From an uncultured Hungatella sp. (GTDB taxonomy: Bacteria; Bacillota; Clostridia; Lachnospirales; Lachnospiraceae), in NCBI GenBank assembly GCA_910585435.1, contig CAJUEJ010000031.1, forward strand, positions 1 to 43,304: 43,304 bases of DNA. Direction: 5' to 3'. Shown here piece after piece: positions 17,957 to 25,727 of this stretch. A program made the translations under genes and the position numbers. A model generated the notes under the pieces. That model ran no database searches. It was not told where the DNA came from and was given only the letters and a program-made list of their open reading frames with translations. Position 1 is the first letter of the stretch; the number at the start of each line of letters is the position of its first letter.

Positions 17957-18103
17957 GCCGGGAGAGGGACTTATGTTGTTTTCTCCAGGGTACTTGAAGA
18001 CCGTCGGTACTTAGGCGCTGTCTTTTAGCGCCTTATGTACCGCTACGCTCTTCACGTAGCGCGAGCGTGCCCAGGAGAAAACAACATAAGTCCCTCTCCC
18101 GGC
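17957..18103. repeat. Large nested inverted repeat between oppF and the M42 gene
   Basis: Two 34-base arms (17957-17990 and 18070-18103) are complementary except for one A/A position. The 79 bases between them hold two further hairpins: GGTAC-tt-AGGCGCT with AGCGCCT-tat-GTACC (18006-18041) and GCTACG with CGTAGC (18042-18060). The result is a three-way junction in RNA or a cruciform in DNA. There is no T run, so it is not an ordinary terminator. It may be a mobile palindromic unit or an mRNA-stabilising or processing element in the opp transcript. Confidence 0.85.
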
Positions 18104-18110
18104 GGACCTC

Positions 18111-19067
18111 TTAAAACTCCTTCGCAAAATGACAAGCCACCAAATGCCCCTTCTCATTTTCCCTAAGTTCCGGCGTCTCCCCAAAGCAGCAATCCTTGGC
18201 ATACTCACACCTAGGCGCAAACCGACATCCCGGTTTCGGATTAATCGGAGAAGTAATCTCCCCCTTCAGCAATATCCTCTCCTGCTTCGCCCCCAACCTG
18301 GGCACCGGAATCGCCGACAGAAGGGCTTTCGTATAAGGATGGGTCGGATGAGCAAACAGCTGCTCCGAAGTAGTATGCTCCACCACCTTCCCCAGATACA
18401 TAACCATAATCTCATCCGAAAAATAATTCACCACCGACAAATCATGGGTAATAAAAATATAAGTAAGCCCCAATTCCCTCTGCAGCTTCTTAAGCAGATT
18501 CAGAATCTGCGCCTGAATCGACACATCCAGAGCAGACACCGGCTCGTCGCACACAATAAACTTCGGTTTCATAGCCAAAGCCCTTGCAATCCCAATCCTC
18601 TGACGCCTTCCCCCATCCAGCTCATGAGGATAGGTATTCACCAGCCGGTCAGACAACCCTACCAATTCCATCAGCTCCAGCACATGGTCTTCCTGCTCCT
18701 TCTTATTCTTGTGAACCTTGTAAAGCCGCAGCGGCTCTCCGATAATCTCGCTGACCGTCTTCCTGGGATTCAAAGAAGCAAAAGGATCCTGGAAAATAAT
18801 CTGCATCTGAGAGCGAAGGTGGCGCATCTCCTGGCTGGAAACTTTGGTGATATCCTTTCCCTCGAAAATCACTTCCCCGCTGGTAGGTTCATGAAGCCTT
18901 AAGATAGCCCGTCCGGTAGTGGACTTTCCGCAACCTGACTCCCCCACCACCCCCAGGGTTTTTCCTCTCTCCAGCTTGAAGCTGACATCATCCACAGCAT
19001 GAAGCACTCCGTTTGGAGTGTTAAAATATTTCTTCAGATTCTTTACCTCCAACAAAACGTCGCTCAT
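18111..19067 (-). CDS. oppF: Oligopeptide ABC transporter ATP-binding protein OppF
   Basis: 318 residues. One of two ATPase subunits that power peptide import at the inner membrane face. Walker A is GVVGESGCGKSTTGR, Walker B FIVCDEPVSALD, and the Q-loop and H-loop (TYIFITHDLSVV) are in place. The signature reads LDGGRRQR instead of the usual LSGGQRQR, a variant I believe is common in clostridial OppF. The C-terminal oligopeptide-transporter domain has the Cys pattern PGCRFAPRCEYAKDCC, suggestive of a metal cluster. ATG 19067 overlaps the oppD stop (ATGA), so the two are translationally coupled. Confidence 0.93.
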   Translation of the reverse strand: MSDVLLEVKNLKKYFNTPNGVLHAVDDVSFKLERGKTLGVVGESGCGKSTTGRAILRLHEPTSGEVIFEGKDITKVSSQEMRHLRSQMQIIFQDPFASLNPRKTVSEIIGEPLRLYKVHKNKKEQEDHVLELMELVGLSDRLVNTYPHELDGGRRQRIGIARALAMKPKFIVCDEPVSALDVSIQAQILNLLKKLQRELGLTYIFITHDLSVVNYFSDEIMVMYLGKVVEHTTSEQLFAHPTHPYTKALLSAIPVPRLGAKQERILLKGEITSPINPKPGCRFAPRCEYAKDCCFGETPELRENEKGHLVACHFAKEF

Positions 19068-20074
19068 GCCTTGTCACCTCCTAATGTAACGCCAGTTCCC
19101 TCTTCATATGCCAGACAGGACACAATGTGGGTGTCTGAAAGCCTGGTAATCACCGGAACCCGGGATTTGCATATCTCCTTGCAGTACTTGCACCGCGGAT
19201 GGAACACACAGCCTTTGGGCAGATTGGTAGGATCCGGCATCAGCCCCGGAATAGGCTTAAGCTCGGCAGTCCTGTCCTCAATGTTAGGCAGGGAACCGAA
19301 CAACCCTTCCGTATACGGATGGCTGGTATTGTTAAAAATATCCTCCAGCGTGCCATGCTCCACAATCCGTCCCGCATACATAATGCTCACATCATCGCAC
19401 ACCTCCGCCACAATTCCCAGGTCATGGGTAATCATCAGCATGGAGGTACCGTACTTTTCTCTCAGCTTCTGCATCAGATCCAACACCTGGGCCTGAATGG
19501 TCACATCCAATGCCGTGGTAGGCTCATCCGCAATAAGAAGGTGGGGATTGCACACCAGAGCCATGGCAATGATAACCCTCTGTTTCATGCCGCCGGAAAA
19601 CTGATGGGGATACTCAGACGCCCGGTTCCCCGGGATGCCTACCATCTCCAGCATCTCTTTCGCCTTCTCCATAGCCTTCTTTGCATCTATCTTCTCATGG
19701 AGCTGAATCACCTCCGCAATCTGATCCCCCACAGTAATCACAGGATTCAGTGAAGTCATAGGATCCTGGAATATCATGGACACCTGGTCCCCTCGGATAG
19801 TCTCCATCTCTTTCTCACTGTAAGCAAACAGGTCTTTCCCTTCCAGGGTAATGCTGCCTCCCGTAATCTCGCCCGGAGGATCCGGCACCAGCCGAAGGAT
19901 GGATAAAGCAGTGGTGGTCTTCCCTGCACCGGTCTCTCCCACCAGCCCCAGGGTTTTCCCCTTTTCAATAGACAAATCAATCCCGTTGACCGCTTCCACC
20001 ACACCGTCCACCGTCTTAAATTTCACCTGTAAATCTTTTATCTCTAACGTATATTTCGCCTCATTGTCTGCCAT
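19064..20074 (-). CDS. oppD: Oligopeptide ABC transporter ATP-binding protein OppD
   Basis: 336 residues. Walker A GLVGETGAGKTTT, signature FSGGMKQRV, Walker B LLIADEPTTALD and switch His in MLMITHDLGIVAEV are all intact, so it should hydrolyse ATP with OppF. The tail has PKGCVFHPRCKYCKEICK, the Cys-rich C-terminal extension of the OppD/OppF family. GGGAGG lies eight bases before ATG 20074, 13 bases after oppC. Dipeptide (Dpp) rather than oligopeptide specificity cannot be excluded from sequence. Confidence 0.93.
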   Translation of the reverse strand: MADNEAKYTLEIKDLQVKFKTVDGVVEAVNGIDLSIEKGKTLGLVGETGAGKTTTALSILRLVPDPPGEITGGSITLEGKDLFAYSEKEMETIRGDQVSMIFQDPMTSLNPVITVGDQIAEVIQLHEKIDAKKAMEKAKEMLEMVGIPGNRASEYPHQFSGGMKQRVIIAMALVCNPHLLIADEPTTALDVTIQAQVLDLMQKLREKYGTSMLMITHDLGIVAEVCDDVSIMYAGRIVEHGTLEDIFNNTSHPYTEGLFGSLPNIEDRTAELKPIPGLMPDPTNLPKGCVFHPRCKYCKEICKSRVPVITRLSDTHIVSCLAYEEGTGVTLGGDKA

Positions 20075-20087
20075 AGTTTTTGCCTCC

Positions 20088-20957
20088 CTACTGTTTTAAT
20101 CTTGGGTCTAAGGCATCCCGAAGCCCGTCACCCAGCAGATTCAGCGCCAGAATGGTAACCACAATAGCCAGGCCGGGGAATAAGGTCAGATGCACAGCAT
20201 CACGCAGGAAATCACGCCCGCTGGAAAGCATGGCGCCCCACTCCGGATCCGGCGGCTGAACGCCTAAACCAATGAAACTTAAAGAAGCCGTAGACAAGAT
20301 AGCGCCTGCCACAGACAACGTTGCCTGAACAATAATAGGAGCCATGCAGTTGGGAATAATCTCCCTGAAAATAATAGTTGCATTGCTGGCTCCGATGGCT
20401 TTGGAAGCCTCCACAAACTCCTGATCCTTCACACTCATTACCGCAGCACGGACAATCCGGGCAAACCCGGGAGTTCCGGAGATTCCGATGGCCAGCATCA
20501 CGTTTACCAGGTTGGTCCCCAGAGCAGCCACAATGGTGATTGCCAGCAGGATACTGGGAACCGCCAGGAAGATATCCATAATACGCATAATCACATTGTC
20601 AACCCTGCCGCCATAGTAGCCGGCAAACGCCCCCAGGGTACCCCCTGCAATCAGGGACACGGATACGGAAATCAGGCCTACCACCAGGGAGACTCTGGAG
20701 CCGTGAATCATTCTGGCAAAAATATCCCTGCCGAACTCATCTGTCCCGAACCAATGCTGGGCACTGGGCCCCTGGAGACGGTCGGAGATGTGCTGGGCGA
20801 CAACCTTGGTATCATAGTCTGCGATTACATCAGCAAAGATGGCGGCCAATGCCAGAAGAATAATAATTGCCAGTCCCACCATAGCCATTTTATTTTTAAC
20901 CAGACGCTGCCAGACCTCGGCAGCCATACTGCGTTTTTTTGCTTTCTTATTTTCCAC
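20088..20957 (-). CDS. oppC: Oligopeptide ABC transporter permease OppC
   Basis: 289 residues with about six membrane helices. The N-terminal cytoplasmic stretch (KKAKKRSMAAEVWQRLVKNK) is the OppC_N motif, followed by the first helix (MAMVGLAIIILLALAAIFAD). The EAA coupling loop is visible as EFVEASKAIGASNATIIFREI. It ends ALDPRLK, as typical permeases do. The start is GTG 20957 with GGGGGGTGA upstream; 12 bases separate it from oppB. Together with OppB it forms the channel. Confidence 0.92.
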   Translation of the reverse strand: MENKKAKKRSMAAEVWQRLVKNKMAMVGLAIIILLALAAIFADVIADYDTKVVAQHISDRLQGPSAQHWFGTDEFGRDIFARMIHGSRVSLVVGLISVSVSLIAGGTLGAFAGYYGGRVDNVIMRIMDIFLAVPSILLAITIVAALGTNLVNVMLAIGISGTPGFARIVRAAVMSVKDQEFVEASKAIGASNATIIFREIIPNCMAPIIVQATLSVAGAILSTASLSFIGLGVQPPDPEWGAMLSSGRDFLRDAVHLTLFPGLAIVVTILALNLLGDGLRDALDPRLKQ

Positions 20958-20969
20958 GTTGTCACCCCC

Positions 20970-21896
20970 CTATTTATATTTCGATTTGATTCTCGGATCG
21001 ATATAGGCATACAAAATGTCAACACAAAGGTTTACAATACTGAAACATACGGAAAAAATAATCACGCAGCCAAGTACAGCCGGGGTATCCTTTGCCTTAA
21101 TGCTGTTCACCAGGTAAGTTCCTATTCCCGGCCAGGAAAATACCGTCTCTGTCAGAACGGCGCCGCCTAAAAGAGAACCGAACTGAAGTCCGATGACTGT
21201 CACAACCGGAATCAATGCATTTTTCAGAGCATGCTTGTAGATAACGCTTCTGTTTCCCACGCCTTTTGCCTTGGCCGTACGGATATAGTCCTGGCGGATC
21301 ACCTCCAGCATGGAAGACCGGGTGGTTCTGGTAATATTGGCCATACATCCGGTTCCAAGGGTAATCACCGGAAGCACCAATGCTCTCCATCCTTCCGAAC
21401 CGCCTGACGGGAACCATCGTAAATGAAGGGAAAAACCGATAATCAGCATAAGTCCCAGCCAGAAGTTGGGAGTGGCAACGCCTAAAAGGGCAAACACCAT
21501 GCTGATACTGTCCATAAGGGAATACTGTTTGGTAGCAGAGATAATACCGATAGGAATGGACAGCACAATGGCAAATACCATTCCCCAGAAGGCCAGCTTC
21601 AGCGTATCCGGGAATCTGGACATAACCTCACTGAATACAGAGCGGCCTGATTTGTAAGAAGTTCCTAAGTCTCCATGAGCCAGGCCCAGCATATAGCGGC
21701 CATAGCGGATCAACACCGGATCATTCAGCCCCAGTTCTTCATTAAGAGCCTCTATCGCTTCAATCGGAGCGTCCTCACCGAGGATGGTTCTCGCCGTATC
21801 TCCCGGTGCAAGTGACATAATAAAGAAAACCAGGAAGGAGACACCGATTATAACTGGGATTAACATAATAAGACGTTTGATGACGTATTTATGCAT
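20970..21896 (-). CDS. oppB: Oligopeptide ABC transporter permease OppB
   Basis: 308 residues, about six membrane helices. The start (HKYVIKRLIMLIPVIIGVSF) is characteristic of OppB/DppB, as is SLAPGDTARTILGEDAP after helix 1. The EAA-type coupling loop is DYIRTAKAKGVGNRSVIYKH. It ends YAYIDPRIK. AAGGAGG lies eight bases before ATG 21896. A strong stem-loop lies in the 92-base gap between oppA and this gene. Confidence 0.92.
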   Translation of the reverse strand: MHKYVIKRLIMLIPVIIGVSFLVFFIMSLAPGDTARTILGEDAPIEAIEALNEELGLNDPVLIRYGRYMLGLAHGDLGTSYKSGRSVFSEVMSRFPDTLKLAFWGMVFAIVLSIPIGIISATKQYSLMDSISMVFALLGVATPNFWLGLMLIIGFSLHLRWFPSGGSEGWRALVLPVITLGTGCMANITRTTRSSMLEVIRQDYIRTAKAKGVGNRSVIYKHALKNALIPVVTVIGLQFGSLLGGAVLTETVFSWPGIGTYLVNSIKAKDTPAVLGCVIIFSVCFSIVNLCVDILYAYIDPRIKSKYK

Positions 21897-21939
21897 GGCG
21901 AATTCCTCCTTCTATGTAAACCTAAAAGCTGCCGTAACA

Positions 21940-21960
21940 GCCTGGCCAGGAAGGCCAGGC
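21940..21960 (-). other. Stem-loop between oppA and oppB
   Basis: GCCTGGCC (21940-21947) pairs with GGCCAGGC (21953-21960) across a five-base loop, with GTAA/TTAC extending the stem beyond a small internal loop. It is not followed by a long T run. Such stems commonly protect the 3' end of the binding-protein message so that it is made in excess over the permease genes. Confidence 0.65.
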
Positions 21961-21988
21961 CATTACAGTATCCATAAAAACCTGAAAA

Positions 21989-23602
21989 TTAATAGTGAAC
22001 ACTATAGAAATCATGCATACCAATGGCTGATGGTGTCACACCCTGCAGTCCGGCCTGTCTTGCCAGCATACCTGTTGGGGAATACAGCGGCACCCATACC
22101 GCATCATCAGACAGAGTCTTAAGAATGGTCTCATAATCCTTCTGAACCGCAGCCTTGTCAAGATTTACGGAAGCATCGTCAACCAGCTTGTCAACTTCCG
22201 GATTCTTGTAGTAAGAACGGTTGCCGCCTGCACCTGTATCAGCACTTACAAACAGCGGACGGTAGGTATTGTCCGGCTCAGCGTTGGCAACCCATCCTGC
22301 CAGGCAGGAGTCATGCTCGCCGTTTCCTGTCTTCTCATAGAAGGTGGAAGCCTCCATCTGCTCAATGTTCATGGTAATGCCCAGCTCAGCCAGGTTTGCC
22401 TGAATAACCGTAGCAGAAGTAGCACGGGTAGCGCCGGCCACGTAGCAGTTAAAGGTAAATCCGTCGGCAACTCCGGCCTCAGCCAGCAGTTCTTTTGCCT
22501 TCTCCGGATTGTATTCATACTTTGTCACCACATCATAATAACCGATTGCAGCAGCACCGATATAGTTATCAAAGGTAGAAGCCTCACCGTTCATGGAAGC
22601 GATAACAATATCGTCTTTATTGATTGCATAGCTCAGTGCCTGTCTTACTCTTATATCATCAAACGGAGCCTTTGAATGATTTACCGTAAAATACTCAACA
22701 TGAGTAGATACATACTCATCCAAAGCCAGCTTGTCATTGTCTCTGATTTTCTGAGCATCCGTACTGGGAACGTTGACCAGAAGGTCAACCTCGCCGTTCT
22801 CCAGAGCAATGGTTCTTGCGGAGTTCTCAGGAATCACCTTGAAGATCAGCCTGTCATTCTGAGCCGCACGTTCCGGGTCAAAATAATCCGGGTTTTTCAC
22901 TAAAGAGAACGAAGCGCCTGGAGTCCAGTTCTCAAATTTGTATGGACCTGTTCCCATAGGCTCATCCTCAATATTCTTACCCTCTGCAAGAATCTTCTCC
23001 ACATGGGCTTTGCTGAAAATCGCACAGCCGGAGTGGTTCAAAGAAGAAATCAAAGCGTTGGACGGAGTGTTCAGATGAATAATAAAATGAGTGTCATCTA
23101 CAACCTCTACGGATTCCACCATAGAAACCAGATGGCCAACCTTTGCAGACTCTTTCTGGCTTTCCAGTGAAAACTTTACATCCTCAGCAGTCAGCACAGA
23201 ACCGTCATGGAACTTTACGCCCTCTTTTAAGGTAAATTCTACTGTCACATCATCTTTGTACTCCCAGCTTTCCGCCAGGTCGCCTACGAATTCATTATCC
23301 TCTGTCATGCGGACCAGGTTGTTGTAAATATGTCTGGTAGCATAAGCAGATACGGTATCATTGTGATTATGTGGATCCAGAGAGGTCAAATCCGTACTGG
23401 TACCAATCGTAATTTCCTGCCCCCCCGTCGAGGTATTTGAAGAGGAATCTCCTCCTGCTGCAGCAGTGGTGGTCGTGCCGGAACCGCCTGCACCGCCTCC
23501 ATTTCCTGAATTGCCTGAATCGGAACCGCCGCTTCCGCCGCAGCCCACCAGCAGGCTCATAGCCAGAGTTCCTGCCAAAATTGCGGATAAAACTTTTTTC
23601 AC
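21989..23602 (-). CDS. oppA: Peptide-binding lipoprotein OppA (SBP family 5)
   Basis: 537 residues. It captures peptides outside the cell and delivers them to OppB/C. The signal (KKVLSAILAGTLAMSLLVGC) ends in a lipobox with Cys21, followed by a Gly/Ser/Thr-rich tether to about residue 62. The family 5 body begins ITIGTSTDLTSLDPHNHNDT and contains AESWEYKDDVTVEFTLKEGV, KFHDGSVLTAEDV and MGTGPYKFENW. The start is GTG 23602 with AAAGGAGA upstream. First gene of oppA-B-C-D-F; the M42 gene copy 2 precedes it by 137 bases. Ligand may be oligopeptides, dipeptides or another compound such as nickel chelates, though the flanking peptidases favour peptides. Confidence 0.92.
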   Translation of the reverse strand: MKKVLSAILAGTLAMSLLVGCGGSGGSDSGNSGNGGGAGGSGTTTTAAAGGDSSSNTSTGGQEITIGTSTDLTSLDPHNHNDTVSAYATRHIYNNLVRMTEDNEFVGDLAESWEYKDDVTVEFTLKEGVKFHDGSVLTAEDVKFSLESQKESAKVGHLVSMVESVEVVDDTHFIIHLNTPSNALISSLNHSGCAIFSKAHVEKILAEGKNIEDEPMGTGPYKFENWTPGASFSLVKNPDYFDPERAAQNDRLIFKVIPENSARTIALENGEVDLLVNVPSTDAQKIRDNDKLALDEYVSTHVEYFTVNHSKAPFDDIRVRQALSYAINKDDIVIASMNGEASTFDNYIGAAAIGYYDVVTKYEYNPEKAKELLAEAGVADGFTFNCYVAGATRATSATVIQANLAELGITMNIEQMEASTFYEKTGNGEHDSCLAGWVANAEPDNTYRPLFVSADTGAGGNRSYYKNPEVDKLVDDASVNLDKAAVQKDYETILKTLSDDAVWVPLYSPTGMLARQAGLQGVTPSAIGMHDFYSVHY

Positions 23603-23668
23603 TTTTCTTTTCTCCTTTAACTTTTATTTTATTTCTTTTTCTTCTATATTAACCGTCTCGTATCATAA

Positions 23669-23740
23669 TATATTTTCGGAGTCTCTTTGTATCTGCCAAG
23701 CCGCAGCGATTCAACCGCAAAAGAGATTCCGAGAATACAT
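23669..23740. repeat. Imperfect palindrome with CTCGGAATCTC-type arms
   Basis: The left arm (23669-23688, ending TCGGAGTCTCTTTG) and the right arm (about 23717-23740, reverse reading CTCGGAATCTCTTTTG) pair with a few mismatches around a 28-base centre. The core arm motif TGTATTCTCGGAATCTCT closely matches TGTACTCTCGGAATCTCT at 25059. It occupies the M42-oppA gap and abuts the M42 stop codon. No T run follows. Confidence 0.65.
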
Positions 23741-24777
23741 CATAAGATAAAAGCGGCTAACAGCTTTGCCGTATCCATGACTGCCTGCACGTGGGTCCTC
23801 TCCATGCCATGGGAGGAAAAGGTACCCATGCCGAAAGCGGCCGCCTGGACATTGTTCCCTGCACGCACCGCCGCATTGGCGTCTGTGCTGTAGCGGTAAA
23901 ACACATCTTCCACAAAATCAACACCGGCATCCCTGGCGCAGGTTATCAGCCGGTCTGTCAGTTCCCTGTCATAAGGGGAGAAATTGTCCTTCACACAGAT
24001 GGACACCTTCTTCTCGCTGCCTGCATGGTCCGGCCCCAGAACACCGATATCCAGGGCAATGTACTGGCTGACCTCCTCCGGCACATAGGAACCGCCGTGT
24101 CCTATCTCCTCATAATGGGGAAATGCAAACCACACGCTGCAGGAAGGCACCAGCTCCTGCTCCTTCATAGCTTTAAGAACCGCCAGCGCACAGGCTGCGC
24201 AGGCCTTATCGTCAATAAACCTGGACTTAATATAGCCATTGTCCGTAACGGTAAAATGAGGCTCCAGGGAGATAATGTCCCCGTGCTGGATTCCCAGCTC
24301 TTTCACTTCCTTCTCAGAGTGCACATCCTCGTCCAAAACCACAATCATGCTCTTCTCATCCCGGGTAAGAGTCTTGGCATCGTCAAACACATGAACCGAG
24401 TGGGACTGGCACCACACGATTCCGGTGTAACGCCTGTCGTCCCGGGTATGTATCACCACCGATTCTCCCTCAATGTTGTTGTAATTGATTCCCCCCAGGT
24501 TCCTGACCCGGATTTTACCGTCCTTGTCAATCTTTCTTACCATCAGCCCCAGGGTGTCCAGATGGGCGCCTACACAGATGGTCTTTGTCTCATCCTTCCC
24601 CTTCACCTTGATATACCCGGTTCTCTTCCTGTCAAACTCCACCTGATATCCCAGCTCCCCGGCAAGCTCCTCCAGAAGAGGATTCACCTCCTCATAATAA
24701 CTGACCGGGCTGGGAGTATTGATTAACTTCTCCATCACGGCCAGAAGATAGGACTTATCTAACATTGCTTCCACCAT
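23740..24777 (-). CDS. M42-family metallopeptidase (copy 2)
   Basis: 345 residues, a clear paralogue of the gene at 16785-17828. It has the same metal-site landmarks: GAHLDTLGLMV, SRFIDDKACAAC, FPHYEEIGHGGSYV, ALDIGVLGPDH and SHGMERTH. AAAAGGAG lies six bases before ATG 24777. It precedes oppA on the same strand and may head the peptide operon. Two diverged copies suggest different peptide preferences or mixed assemblies (inference). Alternative M42 activities such as cellulase-annotated members are unlikely in this context. Confidence 0.92.
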   Translation of the reverse strand: MVEAMLDKSYLLAVMEKLINTPSPVSYYEEVNPLLEELAGELGYQVEFDRKRTGYIKVKGKDETKTICVGAHLDTLGLMVRKIDKDGKIRVRNLGGINYNNIEGESVVIHTRDDRRYTGIVWCQSHSVHVFDDAKTLTRDEKSMIVVLDEDVHSEKEVKELGIQHGDIISLEPHFTVTDNGYIKSRFIDDKACAACALAVLKAMKEQELVPSCSVWFAFPHYEEIGHGGSYVPEEVSQYIALDIGVLGPDHAGSEKKVSICVKDNFSPYDRELTDRLITCARDAGVDFVEDVFYRYSTDANAAVRAGNNVQAAAFGMGTFSSHGMERTHVQAVMDTAKLLAAFIL

Positions 24778-25054
24778 GAAATTCTCCTTTTTATCCTGTT
24801 TTTAGCTTCCCTGAAATAACATTCTAAAGCATTAGTATGAAAAAATCCAGAGGAATTTTTGATTTTCTTGGGGATTTTTAATATTTTTACACCCATTTTA
24901 TCCAGTTACCGCCAGCTTGACATGGCTGCCGGCAGAATTTAGCCGGAAATCATCACAGATAGCCCGTTTACTTCTCCAAAAGCCAGTCCGCAATATTAAA
25001 TATCTACGATTCGGTTTAGATAGTTCTCCATATAATACCTCTTGTGTTTATATG
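24778..25054. other. Gap upstream of the M42 gene, no gene seen
   Basis: AT-rich on the side near the M42 gene. It should hold the promoter of the M42-opp unit but no pair of boxes is close to consensus. A short hairpin CCGgCAGC/GCTGgCGG lies near 24910-24935. A frame on the plus strand here has no ribosome site and is dismissed. Confidence 0.4.
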
Positions 25055-25221
25055 CAATGTACTCTCGGAATCTCTCCTGCACCTGCCTTTGTGGCTGATT
25101 TTCCGTCATATGCACCGGGGATTAATCAACGTACGTTCCACGTACGCCTCATAAATTTATGCACATCTGACAAAAAATCATCTCACAAAATCAGGCACAG
25201 AGAGACTCCGAGAGTACATTG
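25055..25221. repeat. Long palindromic element with CTCGGAATCTC arms
   Basis: The 22-base arms (25055-25076 and 25200-25221) match with a single mismatch. Inside, a second imperfect pairing continues (CTGCACCTGCCTTTGTG against CTGTGCCTGATTTTGTG read in reverse), and the tip is a perfect CGTACGT-TCC-ACGTACG hairpin. The whole 167 bases can fold into one long bulged stem. It lies just past the end of the Hsp70/AAA+ operon. The outer arm motif is shared with 23669-23740 and 236-273, so it looks like a dispersed palindromic family. Confidence 0.8.
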
Positions 25222-25337
25222 TAGATTTATCTCAGCCATCCCTTCCCTGGCAATATAGAATTTCCCCTCCTATGATTCAGGCTTGCCATAATTTCTCTCG
25301 AAATAATCGAAAACTTCTTCTGCTATAAGGGCAATAC

Positions 25338-25676
25338 TTAATCGCTAATTGCGCTGCATCTTTCAAAATAGCTATATGCAGTATTCCCAAGTGTTTCAAT
25401 CACACCAACCGCAATTGTAATCTTCAGCGGAATCGTAAATGGATATCCAATATTGGCCGCTTCAAATATTGTCCCTCCCACAAGTCCTCCCAGGTTTGCT
25501 GCAATCAGGCCTTCAGCCGCGGCCTCCGAAAGAGATCTGCCGAATAAACCCGCTATTTGAACAACCATAGAAACTTCCTCTGCTGCCAGTGCCATTGCAT
25601 CAACTCCTACAGGTAATGCCCCTGCTGTTGTACCACCGACTAATGCCCACTTATGTATAACGCTTCGACTTGACAT
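25338..25676 (-). CDS. Small DUF697-like hydrophobic protein, probably C-terminally frameshifted
   Basis: 112 residues. AAGGAGGT lies eight bases before ATG 25676, a strong site. The protein is almost wholly hydrophobic and Gly/Ala-rich (WALVGGTTAGALPVGVDAMA, then VVQIAGLFGRSLSEAAAEGL and LGGLVGGTIFEAANIGYPFT), a pattern like the membrane part of DUF697/YcjF proteins. It should associate with the membrane. Last gene of the operon. The stop at 25338 is followed, one base out of frame, by LSIALIAEEVFDYFERNYGK to TAG 25270-25272; one extra T would join the two smoothly, so a recent frameshift may have removed 23 residues. The DUF697 assignment is tentative. Confidence 0.7.
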   Translation of the reverse strand: MSSRSVIHKWALVGGTTAGALPVGVDAMALAAEEVSMVVQIAGLFGRSLSEAAAEGLIAANLGGLVGGTIFEAANIGYPFTIPLKITIAVGVIETLGNTAYSYFERCSAISD

Positions 25677-25727
25677 AAACCTATACCTCCTTGTGTAAAA
25701 TAATGATACGTTGTCTCCTGTATACTG

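Noticed and set aside
24917..25258. Plus-strand 113-codon frame
   Set aside because: It runs through the palindromic element, has no ribosome site and looks like chance.
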